Source of the DNA: DATCKG01 sp036562385
GTDB taxonomy: Bacteria; Bacillota; Sulfobacillia; Symbiobacteriales; Symbiobacteriaceae
NCBI GenBank assembly: GCA_036562385.1
Contig: DATCKG010000014.1
Span: 8,701 to 72,700, forward strand
Direction: 5' to 3'
Length of the DNA: 64,000 nucleotides
Shown here: positions 1 to 8,885 of the stretch, in pieces
Layout of the letters: each line of letters starts with the position of its first letter
How positions within the stretch are numbered: position 1 is the first letter of the stretch
The notes under the pieces: generated by a model
Database searches by the model: none
The model's input: the letters and a program-made list of their open reading frames with translations, nothing else
What the model was told of the DNA's origin: nothing
Translations under genes and position numbers: made by a program

Positions 1-147
1 GCTTTCGGAGCGGACGATCAGCGCGTCATACTCGCCGATGATCTCCGGAAGCTCCTCCTTGGAAACCTTCCGGACGTCCACCTCGTGCTCGGCTTGAAGG
101 AGCCGAATGCCCTCCTCGGCAATGGGCTCAGCCACCAGAATCCGCAT
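1..147 (-). CDS. serA: D-3-phosphoglycerate dehydrogenase, N-terminal part (cut by window edge)
   Basis: Only the first 49 codons are present; the rest lies beyond the window edge. The peptide begins MRILVAEPIAEEGIRLL and continues to YDALIVRSES, the N-terminal substrate/regulatory-side Rossmann half typical of SerA-type 2-hydroxyacid dehydrogenases. SerA oxidises 3-phosphoglycerate to 3-phosphohydroxypyruvate in serine synthesis. The ATG at 145-147 is preceded by a GGAGGGGGAG ribosome binding site. The gene follows the class V aminotransferase by 38 bases in the same direction, so both should be read from the T-box leader further upstream. The NAD site and any ACT domain cannot be seen. Confidence 0.85.
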   Translation of the reverse strand, partial: MRILVAEPIAEEGIRLLQAEHEVDVRKVSKEELPEIIGEYDALIVRSES

Positions 148-185
148 GTTGCTCCCCCTCCGGAATCTCGTCTCGTCTGCTGTCT

Positions 186-1358
186 TTACGACTGTGCCTG
201 CTGGGTATGATGCCGGACCCAGACCTCCTGGGCCGCCTTTACCGCGGCGCCGATCTGAACCGGATGGCCGTGCAGCGCCAGGGTCATCTCGGTGGCCGCC
301 AGAGCCTGGATGACGTCATTGGGGGTCACATAGCCCAGGTGGCCGATGCGGAAGATGCTGTTTTGCAGCTTGCCCTGGCCGCCGGCCAGCTGGACGCCGA
401 ACTTCTCCTTGGCGGTCTTGCGCAGCTGCTTCGGGTCAAAGGGCGCCTTGATGGCCGTCACCGAGTTGCTGGCATGCGCCTCATCCTGGGCCAAAAGCTC
501 CAGCCCCATGGCCTTGACACCGGCCCGGCACATCTCGCCCATCAGCCGGTGCCGCGCCCAGGTGTTCTCCAGCCCCTCGGCCAGGATCATCCGCAAGGCC
601 GCCTGCAGGGCGTAAAAGAGGGTGATGTTGGGCGTGTACGGCGTCTGGCGCTTGAGGTAGCTTGCGTGAGCCGCCCGCAGATCCCAGAAGAACCGGGGAG
701 CGGTGTTGCTCTCCGCCAGGGCCCGGGCCCGCTCGCTGAAGGCGATGATGGAGAGGCCGGGCGGGCACATGAGGGCCTTCTGCGCGCCGGTGAGCACCAC
801 GTCCAGGCCCCAGGCGTCAAACTCCAGAGGCATCGCGCCCAGGCCGCTGACGCTGTCGACCATCACCAGGGCGCCGTGCTCCCGCACCACCTCGGCGATG
901 GCCTTGACATCGTTGGTGACGCCGGTGCTGGTCTCGTTGTGCTGCAGCAGCACCGCCTTGATCTCCTTCTGCTTGTCCTGGGCCAGCCGCTCGGCGATGC
1001 GCTGCGGATCGGCCGCCTGCCCGGGCTCAAACTCCAGCCGCTCCGCCTGGAAGCCCAGCTTCGTGGCCGCCTTGTACCAGCGCTCGCCGAAATCGCCGAT
1101 GATCACCGACAGCACCTTGTCGCCGGGATTGAGCGTGTTGACCAGGGCCGCCTCCCAGCCGCCGCTGCCGGCGCCGGGGAAGACATAAACCGGCTGCTCG
1201 GTCCGGAAGATGGTCTTCAGGTTTTCCGACACCTCTTCAAAGAGGGTGGAGAACGCCTCGCCCCGGTGGTTGATCATGGGCTGGGTCATCGCCGCCGCCA
1301 CCTGGGGCGGAATCGGCGTCGGTCCGGGAATCATCAGCAACGACTTCTCCTGCAGCAT
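186..1358 (-). CDS. class V aminotransferase (serine/alanine-glyoxylate type; probable phosphoserine aminotransferase role)
   Basis: A 390-residue PLP enzyme of the alanine-glyoxylate/serine-pyruvate aminotransferase family. It starts MLQEKSLLMIPGPTPIP, has the PGAGSGGWEAAL cofactor loop near residues 61-71 and the Schiff-base lysine K194 in GAQKALMCPPG. The start at 1358 is chosen because AAGGAGGAGG lies just upstream and the family alignment begins at the PGPTP region; the longer reading frame to 1604 runs through the T-box structures. It is followed by serA and has a serine-type T-box, so I infer it transaminates phosphohydroxypyruvate in place of a classical SerC. Serine-glyoxylate aminotransferase is the alternative. 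Confidence 0.85.
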   Translation of the reverse strand: MLQEKSLLMIPGPTPIPPQVAAAMTQPMINHRGEAFSTLFEEVSENLKTIFRTEQPVYVFPGAGSGGWEAALVNTLNPGDKVLSVIIGDFGERWYKAATKLGFQAERLEFEPGQAADPQRIAERLAQDKQKEIKAVLLQHNETSTGVTNDVKAIAEVVREHGALVMVDSVSGLGAMPLEFDAWGLDVVLTGAQKALMCPPGLSIIAFSERARALAESNTAPRFFWDLRAAHASYLKRQTPYTPNITLFYALQAALRMILAEGLENTWARHRLMGEMCRAGVKAMGLELLAQDEAHASNSVTAIKAPFDPKQLRKTAKEKFGVQLAGGQGKLQNSIFRIGHLGYVTPNDVIQALAATEMTLALHGHPVQIGAAVKAAQEVWVRHHTQQAQS

Positions 1359-1409
1359 CGAAAGCTCCGCCTCCTCCTTGTTGGTCGCCGCTCCGTCGGG
1401 AACGTCGCA

Positions 1410-1783
1410 GGCCCCGCCCCCGCCGGTTCGACGCCACAGTTGTGGTGTACAAACTGCCAGGGACGGGGCCTTTTTCTCCCCGCGGTGCCACCCTGATTGG
1501 TGCTGCCGCCACCCCCACTTCGCCGGTCCGGCCGAAAAACGAGACTCCCGTCCCCAACCACTGGTCAGGGACGGGAGAGTTCTCCCGCGGTGCCACCCGG
1601 ACATTGGCGCTGGCTGTGCAGCACCCTCTCGTTGCCTGGCTGTAACGGGCCAGCCCCGACCGGGTCATCCCCGGGCCCTCAGGGGACGGAATAGTTCGTT
1701 AGGATACCGGCTTGCACCGACCGCCGGCTCTCTGCAATCCATGGCGAACATGTTTCCCCTTCACCGGGCGTTTCCGTTTTGTT
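1410..1783 (-). promoter_or_regulatory. T-box leader, probably serine-specific, with two antiterminator modules
   Basis: Read on minus, the leader has a Stem I apical segment (1707-1735, GAGAGCCGG ... GCAAGCCGG), a specifier region GAACTATTCCGTCCCC with a likely UCC (Ser) codon at 1688-1690, and a T-box GGGTGGCACCGCGGG at 1583-1600. A terminator follows: CTCCCGTCCC (1568-1577) pairs with GGGACGGGAG (1545-1554), then a U5 run at 1534-1538. A second T-box sequence AGGGTGGCACCGCGGGG lies at 1478-1494, with a GGCCCCG/CGGGGCC arm pair (1464-1470 with 1410-1416) but a poor U-run. Uncharged tRNA binding should favour readthrough into the aminotransferase-serA operon. The specifier call rests on alignment by eye plus the downstream pathway. 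Confidence 0.88.
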
Positions 1784-1789
1784 GTTGGC

Positions 1790-1819
1790 AGTATACCACC
1801 AAAAGAAAACAGAATGCAA
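1790..1819 (-). promoter_or_regulatory. promoter for the T-box/serine operon
   Basis: On minus, TTGCAT (1814-1819) and TATACT (1790-1795) are separated by 18 bases, a good sigma-A type match just upstream of the T-box leader. Confidence 0.6.
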
Positions 1820-1855
1820 TAGGTGTTTCGATCTTTTTGTGTTCGGGCTCCGTGA

Positions 1856-2740
1856 CTACCAACCGCGGGAAGCCAGCCGCTCCTCCGGACGGAGGGTATC
1901 GAGGTTGATGCCCACCATCGGCTCGCCCAGGTCCTCGGAGATCTCCGCCAGAATCTGCGGGTCGTTGTAGTGGGCCACCGCCAGCACGATGGCCCGGGCC
2001 CGCTTGCGGGGATTGCCGGACTTGAAGATGCCCGAGCCTACAAAGACCGCCTCGGCACCAAGCTGCATCATCAGGGCCGCGTCCGCGGGCGTGGCCACCC
2101 CGCCGGCGCTGAAATTGGGCACCGGCAGCCGGCCCAGGCGCCTCACCTCCCGGACCAGTTCATAAGGCGCCCCCAGTTCCTTTGCGATGGTCATCAGCTC
2201 ATCGTCCGGAGCCGCCACCACCCGGCGGATCTCGGCGTTAATTTGCCGCATGTGCCGGACCGCCTCCACCACATTGCCGGTGCCGGCCTCGCCCTTGGTG
2301 CGGATCAGGGCCGCGCCCTCGCCGATCCGCCGAAGCGCCTCCCCCAGGTTCCGAGCGCCGCAAACGAAGGGAACCCGGAACCGGTGCTTGTCGATGTGAT
2401 ATTGATCATCGGCCGGGGTCAGCACCTCCGACTCGTCGATGCAGTCGACCCCGATGGCCTCCAGAATCTGCGCCTCCACGAAGTGGCCGATCCGGCACTT
2501 GGCCATCACCGGAATGTCCACGGCCGCCTTGATGGACTTGATCAGCGCCGGGTCGCTCATCCGGGCGACGCCCCCGCTGGCCCGGATGTCCGCAGGCACC
2601 CGCTCCAGGGCCATCACCGCCGCGGCCCCTGCTTCCTGCGCGATCTCCGCCTGCTCCGGCGTCACCACGTCCATGATCACGCCGCCCCGGAGCTGCTCCA
2701 TCTTCCTGACCTTCTCTTCCCACGTCGTCTTTACGCTCAT
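1856..2740 (-). CDS. pdxS: pyridoxal 5'-phosphate synthase lyase subunit PdxS
   Basis: A 294-residue protein of normal family length. PdxS condenses ribose 5-phosphate, glyceraldehyde 3-phosphate and ammonia into PLP; ammonia comes from the glutaminase PdxT. Visible signatures are D24 (GGVIMDVVTPEQ), K81 in VMAKCRIGHFVEAQ and the phosphate loop PNFSAGGVATPADAALMMQLG followed by VFVGSGIFKS. The start at 2740 has GGAGGGTGA upstream and matches the conserved N-terminus; the frame stays open further upstream but that part does not look like family sequence. The usual partner pdxT is not next to it: downstream comes the T-box leader of the serine operon. Confidence 0.96.
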   Translation of the reverse strand: MSVKTTWEEKVRKMEQLRGGVIMDVVTPEQAEIAQEAGAAAVMALERVPADIRASGGVARMSDPALIKSIKAAVDIPVMAKCRIGHFVEAQILEAIGVDCIDESEVLTPADDQYHIDKHRFRVPFVCGARNLGEALRRIGEGAALIRTKGEAGTGNVVEAVRHMRQINAEIRRVVAAPDDELMTIAKELGAPYELVREVRRLGRLPVPNFSAGGVATPADAALMMQLGAEAVFVGSGIFKSGNPRKRARAIVLAVAHYNDPQILAEISEDLGEPMVGINLDTLRPEERLASRGW

Positions 2741-2895
2741 TGCCGTCACCCTCCATGATGGCCCGCCGCATCCGGGGGCCGTGCTGGTTCCCAGGATAAG
2801 CGGACGCCATTGGCCTGTAAACAGCCAAGTGTGACGATTCATTGGATCGATCCAATTTCGCCCCATGAGACCCGTCCAATCCGCCCAGGGCGCGC

Positions 2896-2927
2896 GAAAA
2901 CCCCGGAGCCTGGATGCGGCTCCGGGG
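2896..2927 (-). terminator. intrinsic terminator after gyrA
   Basis: Perfect 10-bp stem CCCCGGAGCC (2901-2910) / GGCTCCGGGG (2918-2927), followed on minus by TTTT (2897-2900), just after the gyrA stop. Confidence 0.85.
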
Positions 2928-2937
2928 TTGGGGATCA

Positions 2938-5382
2938 TCACTCGTCCTCTTCCTTGGCCTCCACCTGGGCCACCGCGGAGACCCGGTCGTTCTCGTCCAC
3001 GTTCATCACCTGCACGCCCTGGGTGTTCCGGCCGGTGGGACGGATCTCGGAGACCGGCATCCGGATCAGCACGCCGTGCTCGCTTACCAGGATCACGTCG
3101 TTGCCGTCCCGCACGGTCTTGATGGCGGCGATGCTGCCGTGCTTTTCCGGCACCAGCTTGATGGTGGTGACGCCCCGGGCGCCCCGGTGATAGGTCGGGT
3201 ACTCCTTCAGCGGCGTCCGCTTGCCGACGCCCTTGGTGGTGACCACCAGCAGGTCGGCATCCGGATCCACCAGGTCCATGCCCACCACGTAGTCGCCCTC
3301 GCCGAGCTGGATGCCCTTTACGCCGTGGGCGTCCCGGCCCATGGGCCGGACCTCCTTCTCGTGGAACCGGAGGGCATAGCCGCTGCTGGAGACCAGAATC
3401 ACTTCGGAATGGCCGCTGGTGCGGCGGACGCCCACCAGCGCGTCATCCGGATCCAGCCGGATGGCGATGAGGCCGTTGGAGCGCACGTTCTGGTAGTCGG
3501 CCAGCGGCGTCTTCTTCACGGTACCCTTCCGGGTGGCGAAGAAGAGGTAGCTGGTCTCATCGGTGGCATCCCGCACCGGGATGACGGCGTTGACCTTCTC
3601 ATCCGGATCCAGCTGCAGGAGGTTGACCACCGCGGTGCCCCGGGCGTAGCGGGAGGCTTCCGGCACCTCGTGGCACTTGATCCGGAAGACCCGGCCCTTG
3701 TCCGTGAAGAAGAGCAGCCAGTGGTGGGTGGTGGTGGTGAAGATGTGCTCGATGAAGTCCTCTTCCTTGGTGCCGGCGCCCTGGACCCCCCGGCCGCCCC
3801 GCCGCTGGGCGCGGTAGGTGCTCACCGGCACCCGCTTGATGTAGCCGGTATGGGAGAGGGTGATCACCACTTCCTCGTCGGCGATCAGGTCCTCCAGCTC
3901 GATCTCGCCCTCGGCGGCCACGATCTTGGTCCGGCGGGGATCCGCGTACTTCTCCTTGATCTCGATCAGTTCCCGCTTGATGATCTCATACTGCATCTTT
4001 TCCGAGGCCAGCACCGCCCGGTAGTACTCGATCCGCTCCACCAGTTCGTCGTACTCCTCCTGGAGCTTTTCCCGCTCCAAGGCAGTGAGCCGGCGGAGCT
4101 GCATGTCCAGGATGTGCTGGGCCTGGACCTGCGTGAAGCCGAAGTTGCTCATCAGGCGGTTGCGGGCCTCTTCGGTGGTGGGCGAGGACCGGATGGTCTC
4201 GATCACCTGATCGATGACATCCAGGGCCTTCAAGAGCCCCTCCAGGATGTGGGCCCGTTCTTCGGCCTTTCTAAGCTCAAACTGGGTCCGGCGGACGATG
4301 ACCTGCACCTGGTGCTGGATGTAGTGGTGCAGCATCTGCTTCAGGTTCAGCACCCGCGGCCGCCGGTCCACCAGGGCCAGCATGTTGATGCTGAAATTCT
4401 GCTGCAGCGGCGTGAACTTGTACAGTTGGTTCAGCACCACGTTGGCGTTGGCGTCCCGGCGCAGGTCGATGACCACCCGCAGGCCTGTCCGGTCGGACTC
4501 GTCCCGCAGATCCTGGATGCCGTCGATCTTCTTCTCCCGGTGAAGCTCGGCGATCCGCTCGATCAGGCGGGCCTTGTTGACGGTGTACGGCAGTTCCGTC
4601 ACCACGATGCGCTGCCGGCCGTGGGAGAGGGGCTCGATCTGCGCCTTGGCCCGCATGGTGATCATGCCCTTGCCGGTCTGGTAGGCCTTGCGAATGCCCT
4701 CCCGGCCGAGGATGAGGCCGCCGGTGGGAAAGTCCGGCCCCTTGATTACCTGGTTCAGTTCCTCGATGGTCACCTGGGGCTTGTCGATCATCAGGATGAT
4801 CCCGTCGATCACTTCGCCCAGGTTGTGGGGCGGAATGTTGGTGGCCATCCCGACGGCGATGCCGGTGGAGCCGTTGACCAGAAGATTCGGGAAGCGGGCG
4901 GGCAGGACCGTGGGCTCCCGCTCGCTGTTGTCGAAGTTGTCCTCAAAGTCGACGGTATCCTTTTCGATGTCTCGGAGCATCTCGCCGGCCAGGCGGGAAA
5001 GCCGCGCCTCGGTGTACCGCATGGCCGCCGCGGGGTCGCCGTCCACCGACCCGAAGTTGCCCTGGCCCTCCACGAGGGGATAGCGCATCACGAAGTCCTG
5101 GGCCAGGCGCACCAACGTGTCGTACACGGCGCTGTCGCCGTGGGGATGGTACTTCCCGAGGACGTAGCCCACCGTGTTGGCGGACTTGCGGAACGGCTTG
5201 TCCGCCGTGTTGCCGACCTCGTACATGGCGTACAGGATACGCCGCTGAACCGGCTTCAGCCCGTCGCGGACATCGGGCAGGGCTCGTCCCACGATGACGG
5301 ACATCGCATAGGTGATGTACGACTTTTCCATCTCCTGCCGGATGTCCCGCGGTAGGGTCTTGGGGGCGGAGTCTGCTGCCAC
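2938..5382 (-). CDS. gyrA: DNA gyrase subunit A
   Basis: An 814-residue type IIA topoisomerase breakage-reunion subunit. The catalytic tyrosine is Y123 (AAMRYTEAR). The quinolone-resistance region reads HGDSAVYDT (81-89), keeping the sensitive-type Ser84 and Asp88. The C-terminal wrapping domain carries a GyrA box of the form QRRGGRGVQG. The start is GTG at 5380-5382 with AGGAGG eight bases upstream. gyrB lies 63 bases upstream in the same direction, so gyrBA is probably co-transcribed, ending at the hairpin at 2896-2927. An equally long antisense reading frame (2914-5355) is a GC-codon shadow. Confidence 0.98.
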   Translation of the reverse strand: MAADSAPKTLPRDIRQEMEKSYITYAMSVIVGRALPDVRDGLKPVQRRILYAMYEVGNTADKPFRKSANTVGYVLGKYHPHGDSAVYDTLVRLAQDFVMRYPLVEGQGNFGSVDGDPAAAMRYTEARLSRLAGEMLRDIEKDTVDFEDNFDNSEREPTVLPARFPNLLVNGSTGIAVGMATNIPPHNLGEVIDGIILMIDKPQVTIEELNQVIKGPDFPTGGLILGREGIRKAYQTGKGMITMRAKAQIEPLSHGRQRIVVTELPYTVNKARLIERIAELHREKKIDGIQDLRDESDRTGLRVVIDLRRDANANVVLNQLYKFTPLQQNFSINMLALVDRRPRVLNLKQMLHHYIQHQVQVIVRRTQFELRKAEERAHILEGLLKALDVIDQVIETIRSSPTTEEARNRLMSNFGFTQVQAQHILDMQLRRLTALEREKLQEEYDELVERIEYYRAVLASEKMQYEIIKRELIEIKEKYADPRRTKIVAAEGEIELEDLIADEEVVITLSHTGYIKRVPVSTYRAQRRGGRGVQGAGTKEEDFIEHIFTTTTHHWLLFFTDKGRVFRIKCHEVPEASRYARGTAVVNLLQLDPDEKVNAVIPVRDATDETSYLFFATRKGTVKKTPLADYQNVRSNGLIAIRLDPDDALVGVRRTSGHSEVILVSSSGYALRFHEKEVRPMGRDAHGVKGIQLGEGDYVVGMDLVDPDADLLVVTTKGVGKRTPLKEYPTYHRGARGVTTIKLVPEKHGSIAAIKTVRDGNDVILVSEHGVLIRMPVSEIRPTGRNTQGVQVMNVDENDRVSAVAQVEAKEEDE

Positions 5383-5445
5383 AGGATAATCCTCCTATGC
5401 TCGTAACCTGAAAGGTGCTGCACCGCCGTGCGCCGTGCCCTGGGT

Positions 5446-7404
5446 TTACCCGATGGTGTCGAGATCCGTCGCCAGGTGCGCGTTCTGCTCGATAAACTGG
5501 CGGCGGGCCTGCACATCGTCGCCCATCAGCACCTGGAAAATCTGGTCGGCTTCCATGGCATCCTCCAGGCGGATCTGATACAGGGTCCGCCGGCTGGGAT
5601 CCATGGTGGTCTCCCAGAGCTGCTCCGGATTCATCTCACCCAGGCCCTTGTACCGCTGCGGCTTCTCGGTGACGCCGCCAATCCGCTTGATGATCTCGTC
5701 CTTTTCCTCATCGGAGTAGGCATAGTAGTGCTGCTTGCCCTTCGTGATGAGGTACAAAGGCGGCCGGGCCGCGTAGACGTAACCCGCCTCCACCAGCGGG
5801 CGCATGAAGCGGTAGAAGAAGGTGAGCAGAAGCGTCCGGATGTGGCTGCCGTCCACATCGGCGTCGGTCATGATGATCACCTTGTGGTAGCGGCACTTGG
5901 AAAGATCAAACTCGCTGTCGATGCCGGTACCCAAGGCGGTGATCAGTGTCCGGATCTCGTCGTGGTTGAGGATCTTGTCCAGCCGGGCCTTCTCCACGTT
6001 GAGGATCTTGCCCCGCAGGGGCAGGATCGCCTGGGTCCGCCGGTCACGACCCAGCTTTGCGGAGCCGCCGGCGGAGTCGCCCTCCACCAAGAAAAGCTCG
6101 CTTTCCGCAGGATCCCGGCTGATGCAGTCCACTAGCTTCCCGGGCAGCGAGGTGATCTCCAGCGCGTTCTTGCGCCGCACCAGTTCCCTCGCCTTGCGGG
6201 CCGCCTCCCGGGCCCGGGAGGCGCTGATGGCCTTCTCCACGATCTTGCGGGCCACCGAGGGGTTTTCTTCCAGGTACTCCGCCAGCTTCTCCGAGACGAC
6301 GCTGGCAACGATCGACTCCATCTCCGAGTTGCCCAGCTTGGTCTTGGTCTGTCCCTCAAACTGGGGCTCCCGGAGCTTGACCGCCACGATGGCCGTCAGC
6401 CCTTCCCGGATGTCCTCGCCCGCAAGGTTGTCCTCCCCGTCTTTGAGCAGCCGATTCTTCCGGGCGTAGGTGTTGATCACCCGGGTCAGGGCGCTCTTGA
6501 ACCCGGTCTCGTGGGTGCCGCCCTCGGTGGTCCGGATGTTGTTGGCGAAGCTGTAGATGTTTTCGCTGTAGCCTTCGTTGTACTGGAGGGCCAGCTCCAC
6601 CTCGTAGTCGTCGGTGGCCTGGGAGATGTAGATCGGCTTGGGGTGAAGCACCCGCTGGGCCCGGTTCAGGTACTGGACAAAGGTCTTCAGGCCGTCCTTG
6701 TACTTGAACCGGTGTTCCCGGCCGGTCCGCTCGTCGATGAAATGGATGAAAAGCCCTTCGTTCAAAAACGCATACTCCCGGATGCGCGGCACGATCAGGT
6801 CCGCGTCGAACTCCACGGTCTCGAAAATGGTCGGATCCGGCCAGAACCGGACGTAGGTGCCGTGGCGCTTGGTGTCGCCGATGCGCCGGAGGGGATACAG
6901 GGGCTTGCCGCCATCGCGGAACTCGATCTCATAGACGCCCCCGCCGGTCTCGACCCGCACGTACATCCGGGAGGAGAGCGCGTTGACCACCGACGCGCCT
7001 ACACCGTGCAGGCCGCCGGACACTTTATAGGCACTGCCGCCGAACTTGCCGCCGGCGTGCAGCATGGTGTAAACGGTTTCCACCGTGGACTTGCCGGTCT
7101 TCGGGTGGATGTCCACGGGCACACCCCGGCCGTTGTCCTGGACGCTGCAGGAACCGTCCTGGTGCAGCGTGATGACGATCTTGTCGCAGAAGCCGGCCAG
7201 GTGCTCGTCAACGGCATTGTCCACGATCTCCCAGATCAGGTGCAGAAGCCCCCGGACGGAAGTGCCGCCGATGTACATGCCCGGCCGCTTCCGGACTGCC
7301 TCCATTCCCTCCAGTACCTGTATCTGCGCACCGGTGTAGTCTCCGGTGGTGGCAGTGACCAGGTGTTCCCCTTCATGCACGGGGTGGTCCTTGTGCTGAG
7401 ACAC
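5446..7404 (-). CDS. gyrB: DNA gyrase subunit B
   Basis: A 652-residue ATPase subunit of gyrase. The GHKL ATP-binding region is seen as WEIVDNAVDEHLAG (E59 and N63), the TOPRIM domain as EGDSAGGSAK (from residue 441) and DADVDGSH (about 514-521), and the C-terminal tail as QRYKGLGEMNPEQLWETTMDP. The length is that of the short Gram-positive form, without the E. coli-type insertion. The GTG start at 7402-7404 follows GGGAGGAACCTCT. It lies downstream of recF and remB and is followed by gyrA. Confidence 0.98.
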   Translation of the reverse strand: MSQHKDHPVHEGEHLVTATTGDYTGAQIQVLEGMEAVRKRPGMYIGGTSVRGLLHLIWEIVDNAVDEHLAGFCDKIVITLHQDGSCSVQDNGRGVPVDIHPKTGKSTVETVYTMLHAGGKFGGSAYKVSGGLHGVGASVVNALSSRMYVRVETGGGVYEIEFRDGGKPLYPLRRIGDTKRHGTYVRFWPDPTIFETVEFDADLIVPRIREYAFLNEGLFIHFIDERTGREHRFKYKDGLKTFVQYLNRAQRVLHPKPIYISQATDDYEVELALQYNEGYSENIYSFANNIRTTEGGTHETGFKSALTRVINTYARKNRLLKDGEDNLAGEDIREGLTAIVAVKLREPQFEGQTKTKLGNSEMESIVASVVSEKLAEYLEENPSVARKIVEKAISASRAREAARKARELVRRKNALEITSLPGKLVDCISRDPAESELFLVEGDSAGGSAKLGRDRRTQAILPLRGKILNVEKARLDKILNHDEIRTLITALGTGIDSEFDLSKCRYHKVIIMTDADVDGSHIRTLLLTFFYRFMRPLVEAGYVYAARPPLYLITKGKQHYYAYSDEEKDEIIKRIGGVTEKPQRYKGLGEMNPEQLWETTMDPSRRTLYQIRLEDAMEADQIFQVLMGDDVQARRQFIEQNAHLATDLDTIG

Positions 7405-7451
7405 AGAGGTTCCTCCCTCGCAGGTCCAAAGTACTATAACAAGTTAATGGT

Positions 7452-7480
7452 ATCATAAGTGTAGCGCTGTCACAAGTTAA
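7452..7480 (-). promoter_or_regulatory. possible gyrB promoter
   Basis: On minus, TATGAT (7452-7457) has a good -10 form with a weak TTAACT (7475-7480) 17 bases upstream, overlapping the end of remB. The region is locally AT-rich compared with its surroundings. Confidence 0.35.
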
Positions 7481-7755
7481 CTGGATTTTTCCTCCAGATC
7501 CAGCAGCACATGACGGCGCAGGAAATCCGCGCGCTTCTGCAGCGTCAGCGACGAGATCGGAGACAGGTAAATGCCGCTGTCGGTCACGACCACGCTGCGG
7601 GGATCCCCTCCGGACAGGTCGGTCACCTTGTTGGCCTTCCGGTAGGCTTCCAGGAACTCCCGGGTGGCTTCTCCGACCTGGCTGGTCCGGTAGTTCAGAA
7701 TCGCCACCACCTGCCGGAGACTGACGGTGACATCGCTTCCCACGTGCAGAAACAT
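7477..7755 (-). CDS. remB: RemB-like extracellular matrix regulator (DUF370)
   Basis: A 92-residue protein starting MFLHVGSDVTVSLRQVVAILN and ending in a short acidic tail. It belongs to the small DUF370 family (RemA/RemB; YaaB of Bacillus subtilis), which in Bacillus contains DNA-binding regulators of matrix genes. The position between recF and gyrB is the same as in Bacillus. Its ATG shares one base with the recF stop (TAATG), indicating translational coupling. The regulatory role here is inferred from family and synteny only. Confidence 0.85.
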   Translation of the reverse strand: MFLHVGSDVTVSLRQVVAILNYRTSQVGEATREFLEAYRKANKVTDLSGGDPRSVVVTDSGIYLSPISSLTLQKRADFLRRHVLLDLEEKSS

Positions 7756-8882
7756 TACGCTAACCCCCTGGCATCACACTGGATGGTGCCGGCCTGCACC
7801 CGGAACACCCGGGATTCCCGGGGCCACTGCCGCACCGTGAGATCCTCCAGGTCGGTGCAGCTCAGCAGCGTCTGCACCCCTGCATCCACGGCGCTGAGCA
7901 GGTAGTGGCGCCGGTGGGGATCCAGTTCCGAGGCCACGTCGTCCAGCAGGAGAACCGGGTACTCGCCGATTTCCTCCTTCATGTACTCCAGTTCCGCCAG
8001 CTTCAGGGCCAGCACGGCCGTGCGCTGCTGGCCCTGCGACGCGTACAGGCGGGCATCCCGCCGGTTGATGGTAAACGCGACATCATCCCGGTGGGGTCCC
8101 ACCAGGGTTACCTGGCGCCTGAGCTCCTCCTTCCGGCGCTGCTGCAGCAGCCCGTGGAGGCGCCCGGCCACCTCCTCCCAGGTGAGGCCACCGCCCGGGT
8201 TCAGCCCCTCGCTCTGGTACGTAAGAGACAGGCTCTCCTTTCCCTCTGACAGCATCCCGTGATAGCGACTGGCCAGCTCCGTGAGCCGCTGCACCGCCTG
8301 GGCCCGGCGTACCACCAGCTGCGCCCCGGCGGATGCCAGCTGCTCATCGTACACAGCCAAAAGAGCCGGATCGGGCGCTTCCTGCTTGAGCAGGATGTTT
8401 CGCTGGGCCAGCGTCCGGTTGTAAGCCATCAGGTAATGAAGGTATGCCTGGGAAATCTGGGAAAGCTCCACATCCAGAAACCGGCGGCGGAGAGCCGGGC
8501 CCCCCTTGATGAGCTGCAGGTCGTCCGGGGAGAAAAAGACCACCGCCAGGTTGCCCACCAGCCTGGCAATCCGGCTCTCTGCCACACCATTAATTTTGAC
8601 GCGCTTGCGGATGTGTAGTCCTAATGTAACCTCCACCTGCAGTTCCCCGGTGCGGCGCACCACCCAGGCCCTGGCCAGCAGGGACTGGGCTCCCTCCCGG
8701 ATCAGTTCCTGGTCCCGGCTGGTCCGGTGGCTTCTGCCGGTGGCCAGAAAGGCCACCGCCTCCAGGAGGTTCGTCTTGCCCTGGGCGTTGTCGCCGTACA
8801 GGACGTTCAGTCCCGGGGAAAACTGCACCGAAAGCGCAGTGTAATTACGAAAATCCTGTAGCTGGAGGGCGGCCAGATGCAC
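7755..8882 (-). CDS. recF: DNA replication and repair protein RecF
   Basis: A 375-residue SMC-like ATPase that helps load RecA at gaps and stalled forks. Walker A is GDNAQGKTN (residues 30-38), the ABC-type signature reads SQGQQRT, and Walker B is VLLLDDVASELD near the C-terminus. The start is GTG at 8880-8882, three bases after the yaaA stop, so the dnaN-yaaA-recF-remB set is tightly packed. Length and order match the Firmicute origin cluster. Confidence 0.97.
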   Translation of the reverse strand: MHLAALQLQDFRNYTALSVQFSPGLNVLYGDNAQGKTNLLEAVAFLATGRSHRTSRDQELIREGAQSLLARAWVVRRTGELQVEVTLGLHIRKRVKINGVAESRIARLVGNLAVVFFSPDDLQLIKGGPALRRRFLDVELSQISQAYLHYLMAYNRTLAQRNILLKQEAPDPALLAVYDEQLASAGAQLVVRRAQAVQRLTELASRYHGMLSEGKESLSLTYQSEGLNPGGGLTWEEVAGRLHGLLQQRRKEELRRQVTLVGPHRDDVAFTINRRDARLYASQGQQRTAVLALKLAELEYMKEEIGEYPVLLLDDVASELDPHRRHYLLSAVDAGVQTLLSCTDLEDLTVRQWPRESRVFRVQAGTIQCDARGLA

Positions 8883-8885
8883 GGG

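Noticed and set aside
2914..5355. 813-codon open frame antisense to gyrA
   Set aside because: It mirrors gyrA exactly, has low-complexity His/Asp/Val/Leu-rich composition and no family features; GC-rich codons of a real gene commonly leave the opposite strand open.
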